Below, one piece after another: positions 16,702 to 24,253 of a DNA stretch of 64,000 bases; the first letter of the stretch is position 1, and each line of letters begins with the position of its first letter. Position numbers and translations under genes: made by a program. Source of the DNA: Pseudomonas sp. LBUM920 (GTDB lineage Bacteria; Pseudomonadota; Gammaproteobacteria; Pseudomonadales; Pseudomonadaceae); the NCBI RefSeq assembly GCF_003852315.1, contig NZ_CP027762.1, forward strand, positions 2,585,501 to 2,649,500. Reading direction: 5' to 3'. The notes under the pieces are model-generated. The model did not search any database, had not been told where the DNA came from, and was given only the letters and a program-made list of their open reading frames with translations.

Positions 16702-18957
16702 ATGTACAAAGACCTGAAGTTTCCTGTTCTGATTGTGCACCGTGATATCAAGGCCGACACCGTTGCCGGTGACCGGGTTCGAGGTATCGCCCACGAACTG
16801 GAACAAGAAGGCTTCAGTATTTTTTCTGCAGTGGATTACGCCGAAGGCCGCCTGGTGGCTTCTACCCATCACGGGCTGGCGTGTATGTTGATCGCCGCTG
16901 AAGGTGCCGGGGAAAATACCCACCTGTTGCAAAACATGGTCGAACTGATCCGCCTGGCGCGGGTGCGGGCGCCCAACCTGCCGATCTTTGCCCTGGGCGA
17001 GCAAGTCACGCTGGAAAACGCGCCCGCCGATGCCATGAGTGAGCTCAACCAGTTGCGCGGCATTCTTTATCTGTTTGAAGACACCGTGCCGTTTCTGGCC
17101 CGACAAGTGGCTCGCGCGGCGCGCGCTTACCTGGATGGCTTGTTGCCGCCTTTCTTCAAAGCCCTGGTGCAACACACCGCCGACTCCAATTACTCCTGGC
17201 ACACGCCCGGCCATGGCGGCGGCGTGGCGTATCGTAAAAGCCCGGTGGGGCAGGCGTTTCATCAGTTCTTCGGCGAAAACACGCTGCGCTCGGACTTGTC
17301 CGTGTCGGTGCCGGAACTCGGCTCGCTGCTCGATCACACCGGGCCGTTGGCCGAAGCCGAGGCCCGCGCCGCGCGTAACTTTGGCGCCGATCATACGTTC
17401 TTTGTGATCAACGGCACCTCCACGGCGAACAAGATCGTCTGGCACTCCATGGTCGGTCGTGACGACCTGGTGCTGGTGGACCGCAACTGCCACAAGTCGG
17501 TGCTGCACTCGATCATCATGACCGGTGCGATCCCGCTGTACCTGTGCCCGGAACGTAACGAACTGGGGATCATCGGCCCGATCCCCTTGAGCGAGTTCAG
17601 CCCCGAGTCGATCCGCGCCAAAATCGCAGCCAGCCCTTTGACGCGTGGCCGGCCACCGAAAGTGAAGATGGCGGTGGTCACCAACTCTACCTATGACGGC
17701 CTGTGCTACAACGCCGAGCTGATCAAGCAACAATTGGGCAACAGTGTCGAGGTGTTGCATTTTGACGAGGCCTGGTACGCCTACGCGGCGTTTCACGAGT
17801 TCTTTGCCGGGCGTTACGGCATGGGCACTTCACGCACGCCCGACAGCCCTCTGGTGTTTACCACGCACTCAACCCATAAGCTGCTGGCGGCCTTCAGCCA
17901 GGCCTCGATGATTCATGTGCAGGACGGCGGCGCGCGGCAGCTGGACCGTGACCGTTTCAACGAAGCATTCATGATGCATATCTCGACCTCGCCGCAGTAC
18001 AGCATCATCGCATCGCTGGACGTAGCCTCGGCGATGATGGAGGGCCCCGCCGGGCGTTCACTGCTGCAGGAAATGTTTGATGAGGCGTTGAGTTTTCGGC
18101 GCGCCCTGGCCAACCTGCGCCAGCACATCGCTGCCGAGGACTGGTGGTTCTCCATCTGGCAGCCGCCTTCGGTAGCGGGTATCGACCGGGTTGTCACCGC
18201 GGACTGGCTGTTGCATCCGCAGGACGACTGGCACGGTTTTGGCGATGTGGCCGGAGATTATGTGCTGCTTGACCCGATCAAAGTGACCCTGGTGATGCCC
18301 GGCCTGAACGCCGGCGGCGCCTTGAGCGACTGCGGGATTCCCGCTGCAGTGGTCAGCAAGTTCCTCTGGGAGCGTGGGCTGGTGGTGGAAAAAACCGGCC
18401 TGTATTCCTTCCTAGTGCTGTTTTCCATGGGCATCACCAAAGGCAAATGGAGTACCTTGCTCACCGAACTGCTGGAGTTCAAGCGCAATTACGACGCCAA
18501 TGTCAGCCTGGCCAGTTGCTTGCCCTCGGTGTTTAAACAAGGGCCGGCGCGCTATCAGAACCTCGGTTTGCGCGACCTGTGTGATCAGCTTCACGGCTGT
18601 TATCGCAGCAATGCCACGGCCAAACACCTCAAGCGCATGTACACGGTGTTGCCGGAAATCGCGATGAAACCGGCTGACGCCTACGACCAGTTGGTCAGGG
18701 GTGAAGTGGAGGCGGTGTCGATTGACGCCTTGCCAGGTCGCATCGCAGCCGTGATGCTGGTGCCCTATCCGCCGGGCATTCCGTTGATCATGCCGGGTGA
18801 GCGCTTTACCGAGTCGACCCGATCGATCATTGACTACCTGGCGTTCGCGAGGACGTTCGATAGCAGCTTTCCCGGTTTTGTCGCCGATGTTCATGGATTG
18901 CAACACGAAGACGACGGCAGTGGTCGTTGTTACACCGTCGATTGCATCAAAGGGTAA
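16702..18957 (+). CDS. ldcA: Lysine decarboxylase (Orn/Lys/Arg decarboxylase family)
   Basis: PLP-dependent fold-I decarboxylase of 751 aa, normal for the family. It has an N-terminal wing domain (1 to about 130), the PLP core with SWHTPGHGGGVAYRKSPVG and FHEFFAGRYGMG, and STHKLLAAFSQASMIH carrying the PLP-binding Lys393. The C-terminal domain ends with VPYPPGIPLIMPGERF. The position after dnaQ matches P. aeruginosa PA1818, characterised as L-lysine decarboxylase LdcA making cadaverine; arginine or ornithine specificity cannot be excluded from sequence alone. In P. aeruginosa a permease follows; here an acetyltransferase follows instead, within 10 bp. Confidence 0.88.
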   Translation: MYKDLKFPVLIVHRDIKADTVAGDRVRGIAHELEQEGFSIFSAVDYAEGRLVASTHHGLACMLIAAEGAGENTHLLQNMVELIRLARVRAPNLPIFALGEQVTLENAPADAMSELNQLRGILYLFEDTVPFLARQVARAARAYLDGLLPPFFKALVQHTADSNYSWHTPGHGGGVAYRKSPVGQAFHQFFGENTLRSDLSVSVPELGSLLDHTGPLAEAEARAARNFGADHTFFVINGTSTANKIVWHSMVGRDDLVLVDRNCHKSVLHSIIMTGAIPLYLCPERNELGIIGPIPLSEFSPESIRAKIAASPLTRGRPPKVKMAVVTNSTYDGLCYNAELIKQQLGNSVEVLHFDEAWYAYAAFHEFFAGRYGMGTSRTPDSPLVFTTHSTHKLLAAFSQASMIHVQDGGARQLDRDRFNEAFMMHISTSPQYSIIASLDVASAMMEGPAGRSLLQEMFDEALSFRRALANLRQHIAAEDWWFSIWQPPSVAGIDRVVTADWLLHPQDDWHGFGDVAGDYVLLDPIKVTLVMPGLNAGGALSDCGIPAAVVSKFLWERGLVVEKTGLYSFLVLFSMGITKGKWSTLLTELLEFKRNYDANVSLASCLPSVFKQGPARYQNLGLRDLCDQLHGCYRSNATAKHLKRMYTVLPEIAMKPADAYDQLVRGEVEAVSIDALPGRIAAVMLVPYPPGIPLIMPGERFTESTRSIIDYLAFARTFDSSFPGFVADVHGLQHEDDGSGRCYTVDCIKG

Positions 18958-18966
18958 AGGATGTTT

Positions 18967-19548
18967 ATGCAAGCTGTAATGAACCCGAAGTACCCGGGGC
19001 TCAGCGTACGGGTCGCCGACGAAGGTTTTGATGCCTACGTGTGGGGCAATGATTTCAGTTTTGAAGTCAGTGCCTACGGCGTGCCGGAGATGGGCAAACG
19101 CGTCGACCAGTGGGCCGTTGAGCGCATCCTGCCGTACCGCAAATGTTATGGCATCGACCCGGAGGAATTCGCCAGTTTTCGCGATGCGCCCGACAGCGCG
19201 ATCTTCATGGCGTATCTGGATGACCGTGCGGTGGGTCATATCGTGGTCAGCACCAACTGGAATGGCTTTGCCCACGTCGATGAGCTGGCGGTGGCCTTGC
19301 CTGCGCGCCGTCATGGGGTGGCCAAGGCCTTGCTGGACGTGGCGCAGTTCTGGAGTCGCAAGAAAAACCTGCCGGGCATGATGCTGGAAACCCAGAACAA
19401 CAACCTCGGCGCCTGCCGTCTGTATGAGCGTTGCGGCTATGTGATGGGTGGGATTGATCAGCTGCGTTATCGCGGTATTGACCCGCAGACGCGTGAAGTG
19501 GCGATTTTCTGGTACCGGTTGTTCAAGACTGAACTCGAACAGGTTTAA
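18967..19548 (+). CDS. GNAT N-acetyltransferase, streptothricin-acetyltransferase-like
   Basis: A 193-aa acetyl-CoA-dependent N-acetyltransferase. The acetyl-CoA loop is ARRHGVAKALL, and the segment MLETQNNNLGACRLYERCGY...GGID...EVAIFWY closely follows the end of streptothricin acetyltransferases (Sat family) as I know them. The ATG at 18967 is used because the AAAGGA box at 18956-18961 is well placed for it and too close for the ATG at 18961. Only a few bases separate it from ldcA, so the two are co-transcribed. Sat enzymes acetylate the beta-lysine part of streptothricin. A lysine- or cadaverine-like substrate is a reasonable inference here. Confidence 0.85.
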   Translation: MQAVMNPKYPGLSVRVADEGFDAYVWGNDFSFEVSAYGVPEMGKRVDQWAVERILPYRKCYGIDPEEFASFRDAPDSAIFMAYLDDRAVGHIVVSTNWNGFAHVDELAVALPARRHGVAKALLDVAQFWSRKKNLPGMMLETQNNNLGACRLYERCGYVMGGIDQLRYRGIDPQTREVAIFWYRLFKTELEQV

Positions 19549-20438
19549 CTCGCCAGCAGGCTATCGGCCTTCTGCGTGACAATGTCCAGCAACGCATTGA
19601 GTGCCGGTGACGTCTGGGCGTCCCTGAGAGTCAGTGCGTACAGGCTGACCATGATCGGCGGCGACACCGGGCATGCATCCAGCCCAGCCTCGCGTGCACC
19701 GGACGCGGTGAACGGGTCGACAATCGCCAGGCCTTCGCCGGCTTCCACCATGCTGCGCATCATCTGGTAGGTCTGCACCCGCGTCTGTACCACCGGCAGC
19801 GGGCGCAGGGCCTGCAGCTTGGCGTCCAGCACGCGGCTCAAGGGGTCATGCCCTTCAAGCCCGATCAGCGATTGCCCGGCCAGGTCCTGCAGGGCGATGT
19901 ACTTTTGTTTGGGTTTCAGCCAGCCATGGGGCGCGAGCAATTGCAACTTGCCCTCGGCCAACACGCTGCTCTGGATTTGCGGGTGCTGCGGGTCATGCAG
20001 GCTCAGGCCCACATCGGCTTCGTGCAGCAGCAGGCTTCTGACAATCTCGCGGGTCGGCTGGCTCGACAGGTTGCACGGCGTGTCCTGGAAGCGCCGGCGC
20101 AGTACGGCGATGCTTTGCGGCAGCAACTGATTGGCCAGCGGCGGGGTGCACAGCGCGCGCAAGGCCGGAGCATGGTGGAGTTTCAAGCGGCTGGCCAGGC
20201 GTTGCACCGGCTCCAGCGCCTCATAGAGGTGACTGATGTGTGCCTGCAGTTCGAGTGTTTCGCGCGTCGCTTGCAAACGCCCGCGCACACTGGCAAACAG
20301 CATGAAGCCCAGTTGCTGCTCGGCATCCTTGAGCGTTGCGTCTACATCGCCCACGGGAAGTTGCAACCACTCGGCGGCCGTGCCGAGGTGTCCGGTCTGC
20401 AAGATGGCCTGAATCACTTCGATATGACGTAAACGCAT
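19545..20438 (-). CDS. LysR-type transcriptional regulator
   Basis: A 297-aa regulator. The N-terminal winged helix-turn-helix is MRLRHIEVIQAILQTGHLGTAA and the following residues; the effector-binding domain follows from about residue 90 (ALRALCTPPLANQLLPQSI, TYQMMRSMVEAGEGLAIVDP). The helix-turn-helix is somewhat divergent: PVGDVDATLKDAEQQLG replaces the usual SQPAVSRAIRxLE. It converges on the acetyltransferase gene with a 4-bp overlap and is divergent from the pseudopilin-like gene at 20595. Targets are unknown; the ldcA unit or the pseudopilin gene are candidates by position only. Confidence 0.92.
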   Translation of the reverse strand: MRLRHIEVIQAILQTGHLGTAAEWLQLPVGDVDATLKDAEQQLGFMLFASVRGRLQATRETLELQAHISHLYEALEPVQRLASRLKLHHAPALRALCTPPLANQLLPQSIAVLRRRFQDTPCNLSSQPTREIVRSLLLHEADVGLSLHDPQHPQIQSSVLAEGKLQLLAPHGWLKPKQKYIALQDLAGQSLIGLEGHDPLSRVLDAKLQALRPLPVVQTRVQTYQMMRSMVEAGEGLAIVDPFTASGAREAGLDACPVSPPIMVSLYALTLRDAQTSPALNALLDIVTQKADSLLAS

Positions 20439-20594
20439 CGCCGGAGTCTAGGGTCAGTGGGGCGTGGATTCAATGGCTGGGAAAAAAACAGCGCGGGCCT
20501 TGATGCGCGTCGTCTAACGTTCACCTTGCGTGCGCTGCAACGAGCGGGTCATATAAAGAGCGTATCAACCGAGGTTCAACAGGGAGCCCTTCCA

Positions 20595-21044
20595 ATGCCC
20601 GGATACACCGCAGTCACAGGCAAACCGCAACCCCAGCAAGGTTTTACACGCTGGGCGGTGCTGGTGGTACTGGTCATCATTGGCTTGCTGGCCCTGGCGG
20701 TGGGGCCGCGCTTGTTTGGTGATGTAACGCTGGCAGAGATCGCGACGGCCAAGGCCCAGGTGGCCGAGTTGGGCAAGGCGGTTGAGCAGTTTCACCAAGA
20801 CACGGGTCGCTACCCCACCGATGAGGAAGGTCTGGAGGCGCTGACCACGCGACCTGCGCAGGACGCCCAGTGGAAAGGGCCCTATGTCAGTGACGAGTTG
20901 TTGACCGACCCGTGGGGCGTTGCCTATCAGTACCACTACCCGGCAACCCAGCCCAACACGGCGTTCGACCTGTTTTCGTTCGGCAAGGACCGTACGCTGG
21001 GCGGGGTCGGCGATAACAAGGACATTACCTACGGCGACAACTGA
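20595..21044 (+). CDS. Orphan GspG-like (type II secretion) pseudopilin
   Basis: A 149-aa protein built like the major pseudopilin GspG: basic leader, a hydrophobic helix (WAVLVVLVIIGLLALAVGPRLFG), and the GspG C-terminal pattern QFHQDTGRYPTDEEGLEALTTRP...WKGPYVSDELLTDPWG...YQY...FDLFSFGKD. ATG 20595 has AGGGAG nine bases upstream; the longer open frame has no good start. The cleavage region QQG|FTRWAVL lacks the Glu normally at position +5 of the mature pilin. No other secretion genes are in the window. It may be an accessory pseudopilin or a relic. Confidence 0.85.
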   Translation: MPGYTAVTGKPQPQQGFTRWAVLVVLVIIGLLALAVGPRLFGDVTLAEIATAKAQVAELGKAVEQFHQDTGRYPTDEEGLEALTTRPAQDAQWKGPYVSDELLTDPWGVAYQYHYPATQPNTAFDLFSFGKDRTLGGVGDNKDITYGDN

Positions 21045-21129
21045 TTCATCTGGCATTAGCCATCGAGCTGATTAGAATGGCTGCGCTGATCAATAACGAC
21101 CAATACAACAAAAACAGGTCTGGTCTCGA

Positions 21130-21474
21130 ATGCCTATTCCCTCACGTTTCTTTGGGGTAACGGCCAAGCAACTCCTGGTGCTGGTGACCGTGGGGTGCGT
21201 GGCTGCTTATCTCTTCGATAATCACGATGAACACACACCGGAAAGCCGCGCACTCGAGGCGTTTATCCGTTCCCAGGAACAGGTGGATGCGCAGGTGGGG
21301 GCAGTGCTGGAGGTGGTGTTGGTCAGGCAGGTGGTGGCCTATTCCGCTAACGGCGCGCCAGGTTACAAGCGTTCGTTGTTTGCGGTTGAAGGCGAGCGGG
21401 GGCGTTTGATGGTAACGCTCAAGCAGATGGAGGGCGAGCAGGGCGTGGAAGTGACGCAGATACGCCGGCCGTGA
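21130..21474 (+). CDS. Small membrane-anchored protein of unknown function
   Basis: A 114-aa protein with one N-terminal hydrophobic segment (about residues 13-29, KQLLVLVTVGCVAAYLF) and a polar, probably periplasmic, remainder rich in Glu, Val and Gln. No domain is recognised. It follows the orphan pseudopilin gene by 85 bp on the same strand and could be its functional partner, for example a bitopic assembly factor, but nothing in the sequence proves this. The start is the only plausible ATG; the ribosome site is weak. Confidence 0.65.
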   Translation: MPIPSRFFGVTAKQLLVLVTVGCVAAYLFDNHDEHTPESRALEAFIRSQEQVDAQVGAVLEVVLVRQVVAYSANGAPGYKRSLFAVEGERGRLMVTLKQMEGEQGVEVTQIRRP

Positions 21475-21534
21475 TCACCCAGCCCAGTCAATGCCATCAA
21501 TGGCCAGGACTGAGCAGGTCGATAAGCCGGGATC

Positions 21535-21771
21535 TTATGACGCGAGGGTCGTTTGCGATTCGCGGACGATAATGGTCCCCGACTGGATCAATTTGAATTC
21601 ATCGCCTTCCAGTTTCTCTACACGATCGCCAATGGCCAGCTTGTAGGTAGTGGTAGGCGCCGAGCCAGCCAGGTCGCCTTGCACCGGGTTGGATTCCTGG
21701 AACTCATGCACCGAATACACGCGTCCTTCCGCGTCTCTGGCATGGAACTGTCCGACAAGTACTGCAGCCAT
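21535..21771 (-). CDS. Conserved-looking hypothetical protein, 78 aa
   Basis: A short soluble protein starting MAAVLVGQFHARDAEGRVYSV and containing a beta-rich body (TTTYKLAIGDRVEKLEGDEFKLIQSGTIIV). AGAGG lies ten bases before the ATG at 21771, which supports this start over the longer open frame. No signal peptide, membrane segment or catalytic motif is seen. It is convergent with the 21130 gene. I do not recognise a family. The 227 bp between it and the flavoprotein gene at 21999 are AT-rich around 21845-21880 and hold both promoters. Confidence 0.7.
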   Translation of the reverse strand: MAAVLVGQFHARDAEGRVYSVHEFQESNPVQGDLAGSAPTTTYKLAIGDRVEKLEGDEFKLIQSGTIIVRESQTTLAS

Positions 21772-21998
21772 CTGTTTAGAACCTCTGGAGATAAACACTC
21801 GATTTGCGGTTCTGTAGACCGTCATGGAGCGGGGTAGTTTACCTATGGAAAAAAAATACTATTCGTTGATATTTTCAGAGTCTTCCCACGCAAGTCACTG
21901 CTCGGCAAACGTCTGCGGATTTATCAAAACCTTCTGGTGAACCTGCCGCGAAGACTTTATAACTGCAAGCTCCTTAGTCAAACGTCGGGAAAACCTCA

Positions 21999-22556
21999 AT
22001 GAGCAAGGTCTACACGATTGCCGTCCTGGTTGGCAGCTTGAGAAAAGAGTCGATCAACCGCAAGGTCGCCCTGGCACTGGCCGAACTGGCCCCTGCCACT
22101 CTCAAATTGAACATTGTGGAAATTGGCGATTTACCGCTCTACAACGAAGACCTCGAGGGAGCATCGCCGCCCGCAGCCTACAGTAGTTTCCGTCAGCAAG
22201 TACGTTCATCCGACGCGGTGTTGTTTGTGACGCCCGAATACAACCGTTCCGTGCCCGCACCGTTGAAGAATGCCATTGACGTAGGGTCTCGTCCTTACGG
22301 GCAAAGTGTCTGGGGCGGCAAGCCGGGTGCGGTCATTAGCGTGTCGCCCGGAGCGATTGGCGGCTTTGGTGCCAACCACCACCTGCGCCAGTCGCTGGTA
22401 TTCCTTGATGTGCCGTGCATGCAGCAACCGGAAGCGTACCTGGGGGGCGCGGGCAGCGTGTTTGATGACGCAGGAAAACTTTCGGAAAAGACCAGGCCGT
22501 TCCTGCAGGCGTTTATCGACGCCTACGGCAAGTGGGTAGAAAAGCTGTCCGCCTGA
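21999..22556 (+). CDS. NADPH-dependent FMN reductase (ChrR/YieF-like quinone/chromate reductase)
   Basis: A 185-aa flavodoxin-like reductase. The FMN phosphate loop is VGSLRKESINRKVA (residues about 11-24); PEYNRSVPAPLKNAIDVGSR and GKPGAVISVSPGAIGGFGANHHLRQ are typical of the ChrR/YieF quinone and chromate reductase subgroup. The predicted role is two-electron reduction of quinones with NAD(P)H, limiting redox cycling. It is a single gene with its own promoter region upstream. The assignment to the reductase family is secure, the physiological substrate is not. Confidence 0.9.
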   Translation: MSKVYTIAVLVGSLRKESINRKVALALAELAPATLKLNIVEIGDLPLYNEDLEGASPPAAYSSFRQQVRSSDAVLFVTPEYNRSVPAPLKNAIDVGSRPYGQSVWGGKPGAVISVSPGAIGGFGANHHLRQSLVFLDVPCMQQPEAYLGGAGSVFDDAGKLSEKTRPFLQAFIDAYGKWVEKLSA

Positions 22557-22568
22557 TGCGTCTGCCTG

Positions 22569-22650
22569 TGTAGGAACCTGCCTGCCGGCGAGTGGCCCTC
22601 ACGCCTGGCGCTGCTCATCACATCGCCTTCGCCGGCAAGCTGGCGCCTGC
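22569..22650. repeat. Degenerate REP pair, CCGGCGA subtype
   Basis: TAGGAACCTGCCTGCCGGCGA is followed after ~35 bp by TCGCCGGCAAGCTGGCGCCT, an imperfect inverted match. This is a third REP subtype in the window, more decayed than the others. It lies between two convergent flavoprotein genes and could also stop transcription. Confidence 0.7.
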
Positions 22651-22655
22651 CGCAG

Positions 22656-23285
22656 TCAAGCGAGGCGGTCCGCCAGCGCCAGGGCCTGCTCGGTGGCTGC
22701 CTGGCGAGATGCCTGATCCACCTCTGGCCCCAGGATAGTTTTTTCCACAGACAGCGAGTGCACATCGGTCACGCCGATAAAGCCCAGCCAGGCTTCCATG
22801 TACGGCTTCTGAAAGTCCATCGCCTGTGCGTCGGGCGCTGAAAAATCCATGCCCCGCGCGTACACATTGACCGCCGTCTTGTCATGCAGCAACCCGCGCA
22901 AACCATGCTCCGGGCTGAACTCGAACAGCACGCCCTTCTGCGAGACTACGTCGATAAAGTGCTTGAGCTTGTAGGGCAGCGCGAAATTCCACAGCGGCAC
23001 CGAGAACACCAGCAGATCAGCCTGGTGCAGATGGGTCGCCAGCGACCTCAGTGAGTCCCAGGCCGCCGCCTGTTCCTCGGTCAATGCCGTGCCGCTGAGG
23101 CCGGCGTATTTGGCCTCCATGATCGGGCCATCAAACTCCGGCAGGTCCAGAGCCCAAAGGTCCAGCGTCACCACGCGGGTGTCCGGGGCGTTGTGCTGAT
23201 AACGCGCGATAAATTGTCGGGCGATTTCCAGCGACGCAGAGCGCTGTTTGCGCGGCGAGCATTCAATATGCAGAAGAGTGGTCAT
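22656..23285 (-). CDS. azoR: FMN-dependent NADH-azoreductase
   Basis: A 209-aa flavodoxin-like azoreductase/quinone reductase (AcpD/AzoR family). Motifs in order are LLHIECSPRKQRSASLEIA (flavin loop), ADLLVFSVPLWNFALPYKLKHFIDVV, and the GMDFSAPDAQAMDFQKPYMEAWLGFIG region. The start ATG at 23285 begins MTTLLHIECSP, the usual N-terminus; the longer frame upstream overlaps the promoter. It is divergent from the LysR gene at 23380 with a 94-bp gap containing a dyad, the standard layout for a LysR-controlled reductase. Reduces azo dyes and quinones using NADH. Confidence 0.92.
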   Translation of the reverse strand: MTTLLHIECSPRKQRSASLEIARQFIARYQHNAPDTRVVTLDLWALDLPEFDGPIMEAKYAGLSGTALTEEQAAAWDSLRSLATHLHQADLLVFSVPLWNFALPYKLKHFIDVVSQKGVLFEFSPEHGLRGLLHDKTAVNVYARGMDFSAPDAQAMDFQKPYMEAWLGFIGVTDVHSLSVEKTILGPEVDQASRQAATEQALALADRLA

Positions 23286-23329
23286 GGCAGGCCTCAGGAA
23301 TGATGACCTGAACATTGCAACATAGCGCT

Positions 23330-23357
23330 CGATGAAATATAAATCGTATTTCCATCG
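23330..23357. promoter_or_regulatory. Putative LysR operator between azoR and its regulator
   Basis: An interrupted dyad, CGATGAAATA then 7 bp then TATTTCCATCG, with one unpaired base. It lies in the 94-bp divergent gap, upstream of both starts. Its length and AT-rich centre fit a LysR-type T-N11-A site. Binding is inferred. Confidence 0.6.
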
Positions 23358-23379
23358 CCTATTGATCACCTATCAGAAT

Positions 23380-24234
23380 ATGTTTGACGCCTTGCTACTC
23401 AAGACCTTCGTCGCGGTCGTGGACGAAGGCGGCTTCAGTCGCGCCGGTGAGCGCCTGCACCTGACGCAGTCGGCCGTCAGCGGGCATTTGCGCCGCCTCG
23501 AAGAACAGGTCGGCAAGCCACTGCTGACGCGCACCACGCGTTCCCAACAGTTGACGCCGGACGGTCAGCGATTGATCGCCTACGCGCGCGGCATCCTGGC
23601 GCTGCATCGTGATGCCTGGGCAGAACTGACGCGTTCGGCGTTTGAAGGAAGCCTACGTGTAGGCGTGTCGGAGGAGTTCGCAGAGGCGCGTTTGCTGCGC
23701 GAGCTACAGGACGTTGCCGCGCAGTACCCTGGCCTGCATATCAGCGTGCAAGTGGGCATTCCCGGTTCGTTGCTGAGTTTGATGAAACAAGGCGAGCTGG
23801 ATGTGGTGGTGGGTTCGTTGTGCGAGTCCAGCGAACCGGGCCTGGCGTTATGGCGCGAGCCGTTGGTGTGGGCCTGGTCGGCGCAACCGCTGGCGGCATT
23901 GCCGACGCCGTTGCCACTGGCCTTGTTCCCCGAGCCCTGTCCGTACCGCGAGGCGGCGCTGTCACGGCTTGCCCAAGCTGGAATTGCTCAGCGTACCGCC
24001 ATGCAGTGCGCCAGCTATGCGGCGTTGCACGCCGCGGCATCGGCCGGTTTTGCCGTGGCCCCGATGGCGCAAAGCCAAGTGGGCCCAGGCTTGGCGGTCC
24101 TCGGCGCCGAGCACGGGTTGCCCGCGTTGCCCGATGCCGAGTTTCGCCTGTTCAGCGCGCCGGATGCCGACCCGCGCATGGTCGAGGTCGTCACCCAGGT
24201 GGTGGTCCGCTATGGCGCGGCCCGGCGCCACTGA
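23380..24234 (+). CDS. LysR-type regulator, probably of azoR
   Basis: A 284-aa regulator from the ATG at 23380 (MFDALLLKTFVAVVDEGGF). The helix-turn-helix segment SRAGERLHLTQSAVSGHLRRLEEQ is canonical; the C-terminal co-inducer domain runs from about residue 90 (GSLRVGVSEEFAEARLL). The open frame extends 48 bp upstream into the operator, where translation is unlikely. Divergence from azoR suggests it controls that gene and itself. The inducer may be a quinone, azo compound or electrophile by analogy with similar pairs; that is inference. It converges on poxB with a 19-bp gap. Confidence 0.92.
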   Translation: MFDALLLKTFVAVVDEGGFSRAGERLHLTQSAVSGHLRRLEEQVGKPLLTRTTRSQQLTPDGQRLIAYARGILALHRDAWAELTRSAFEGSLRVGVSEEFAEARLLRELQDVAAQYPGLHISVQVGIPGSLLSLMKQGELDVVVGSLCESSEPGLALWREPLVWAWSAQPLAALPTPLPLALFPEPCPYREAALSRLAQAGIAQRTAMQCASYAALHAAASAGFAVAPMAQSQVGPGLAVLGAEHGLPALPDAEFRLFSAPDADPRMVEVVTQVVVRYGAARRH

Positions 24235-24253
24235 AACACCTTGCGACGGAAGC

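Noticed and set aside
16255..17796. 513-codon minus-strand frame opposite dnaQ/ldcA
   Set aside because: It runs through the dnaQ end, a REPIN and ldcA, which have strong evidence on the plus strand.
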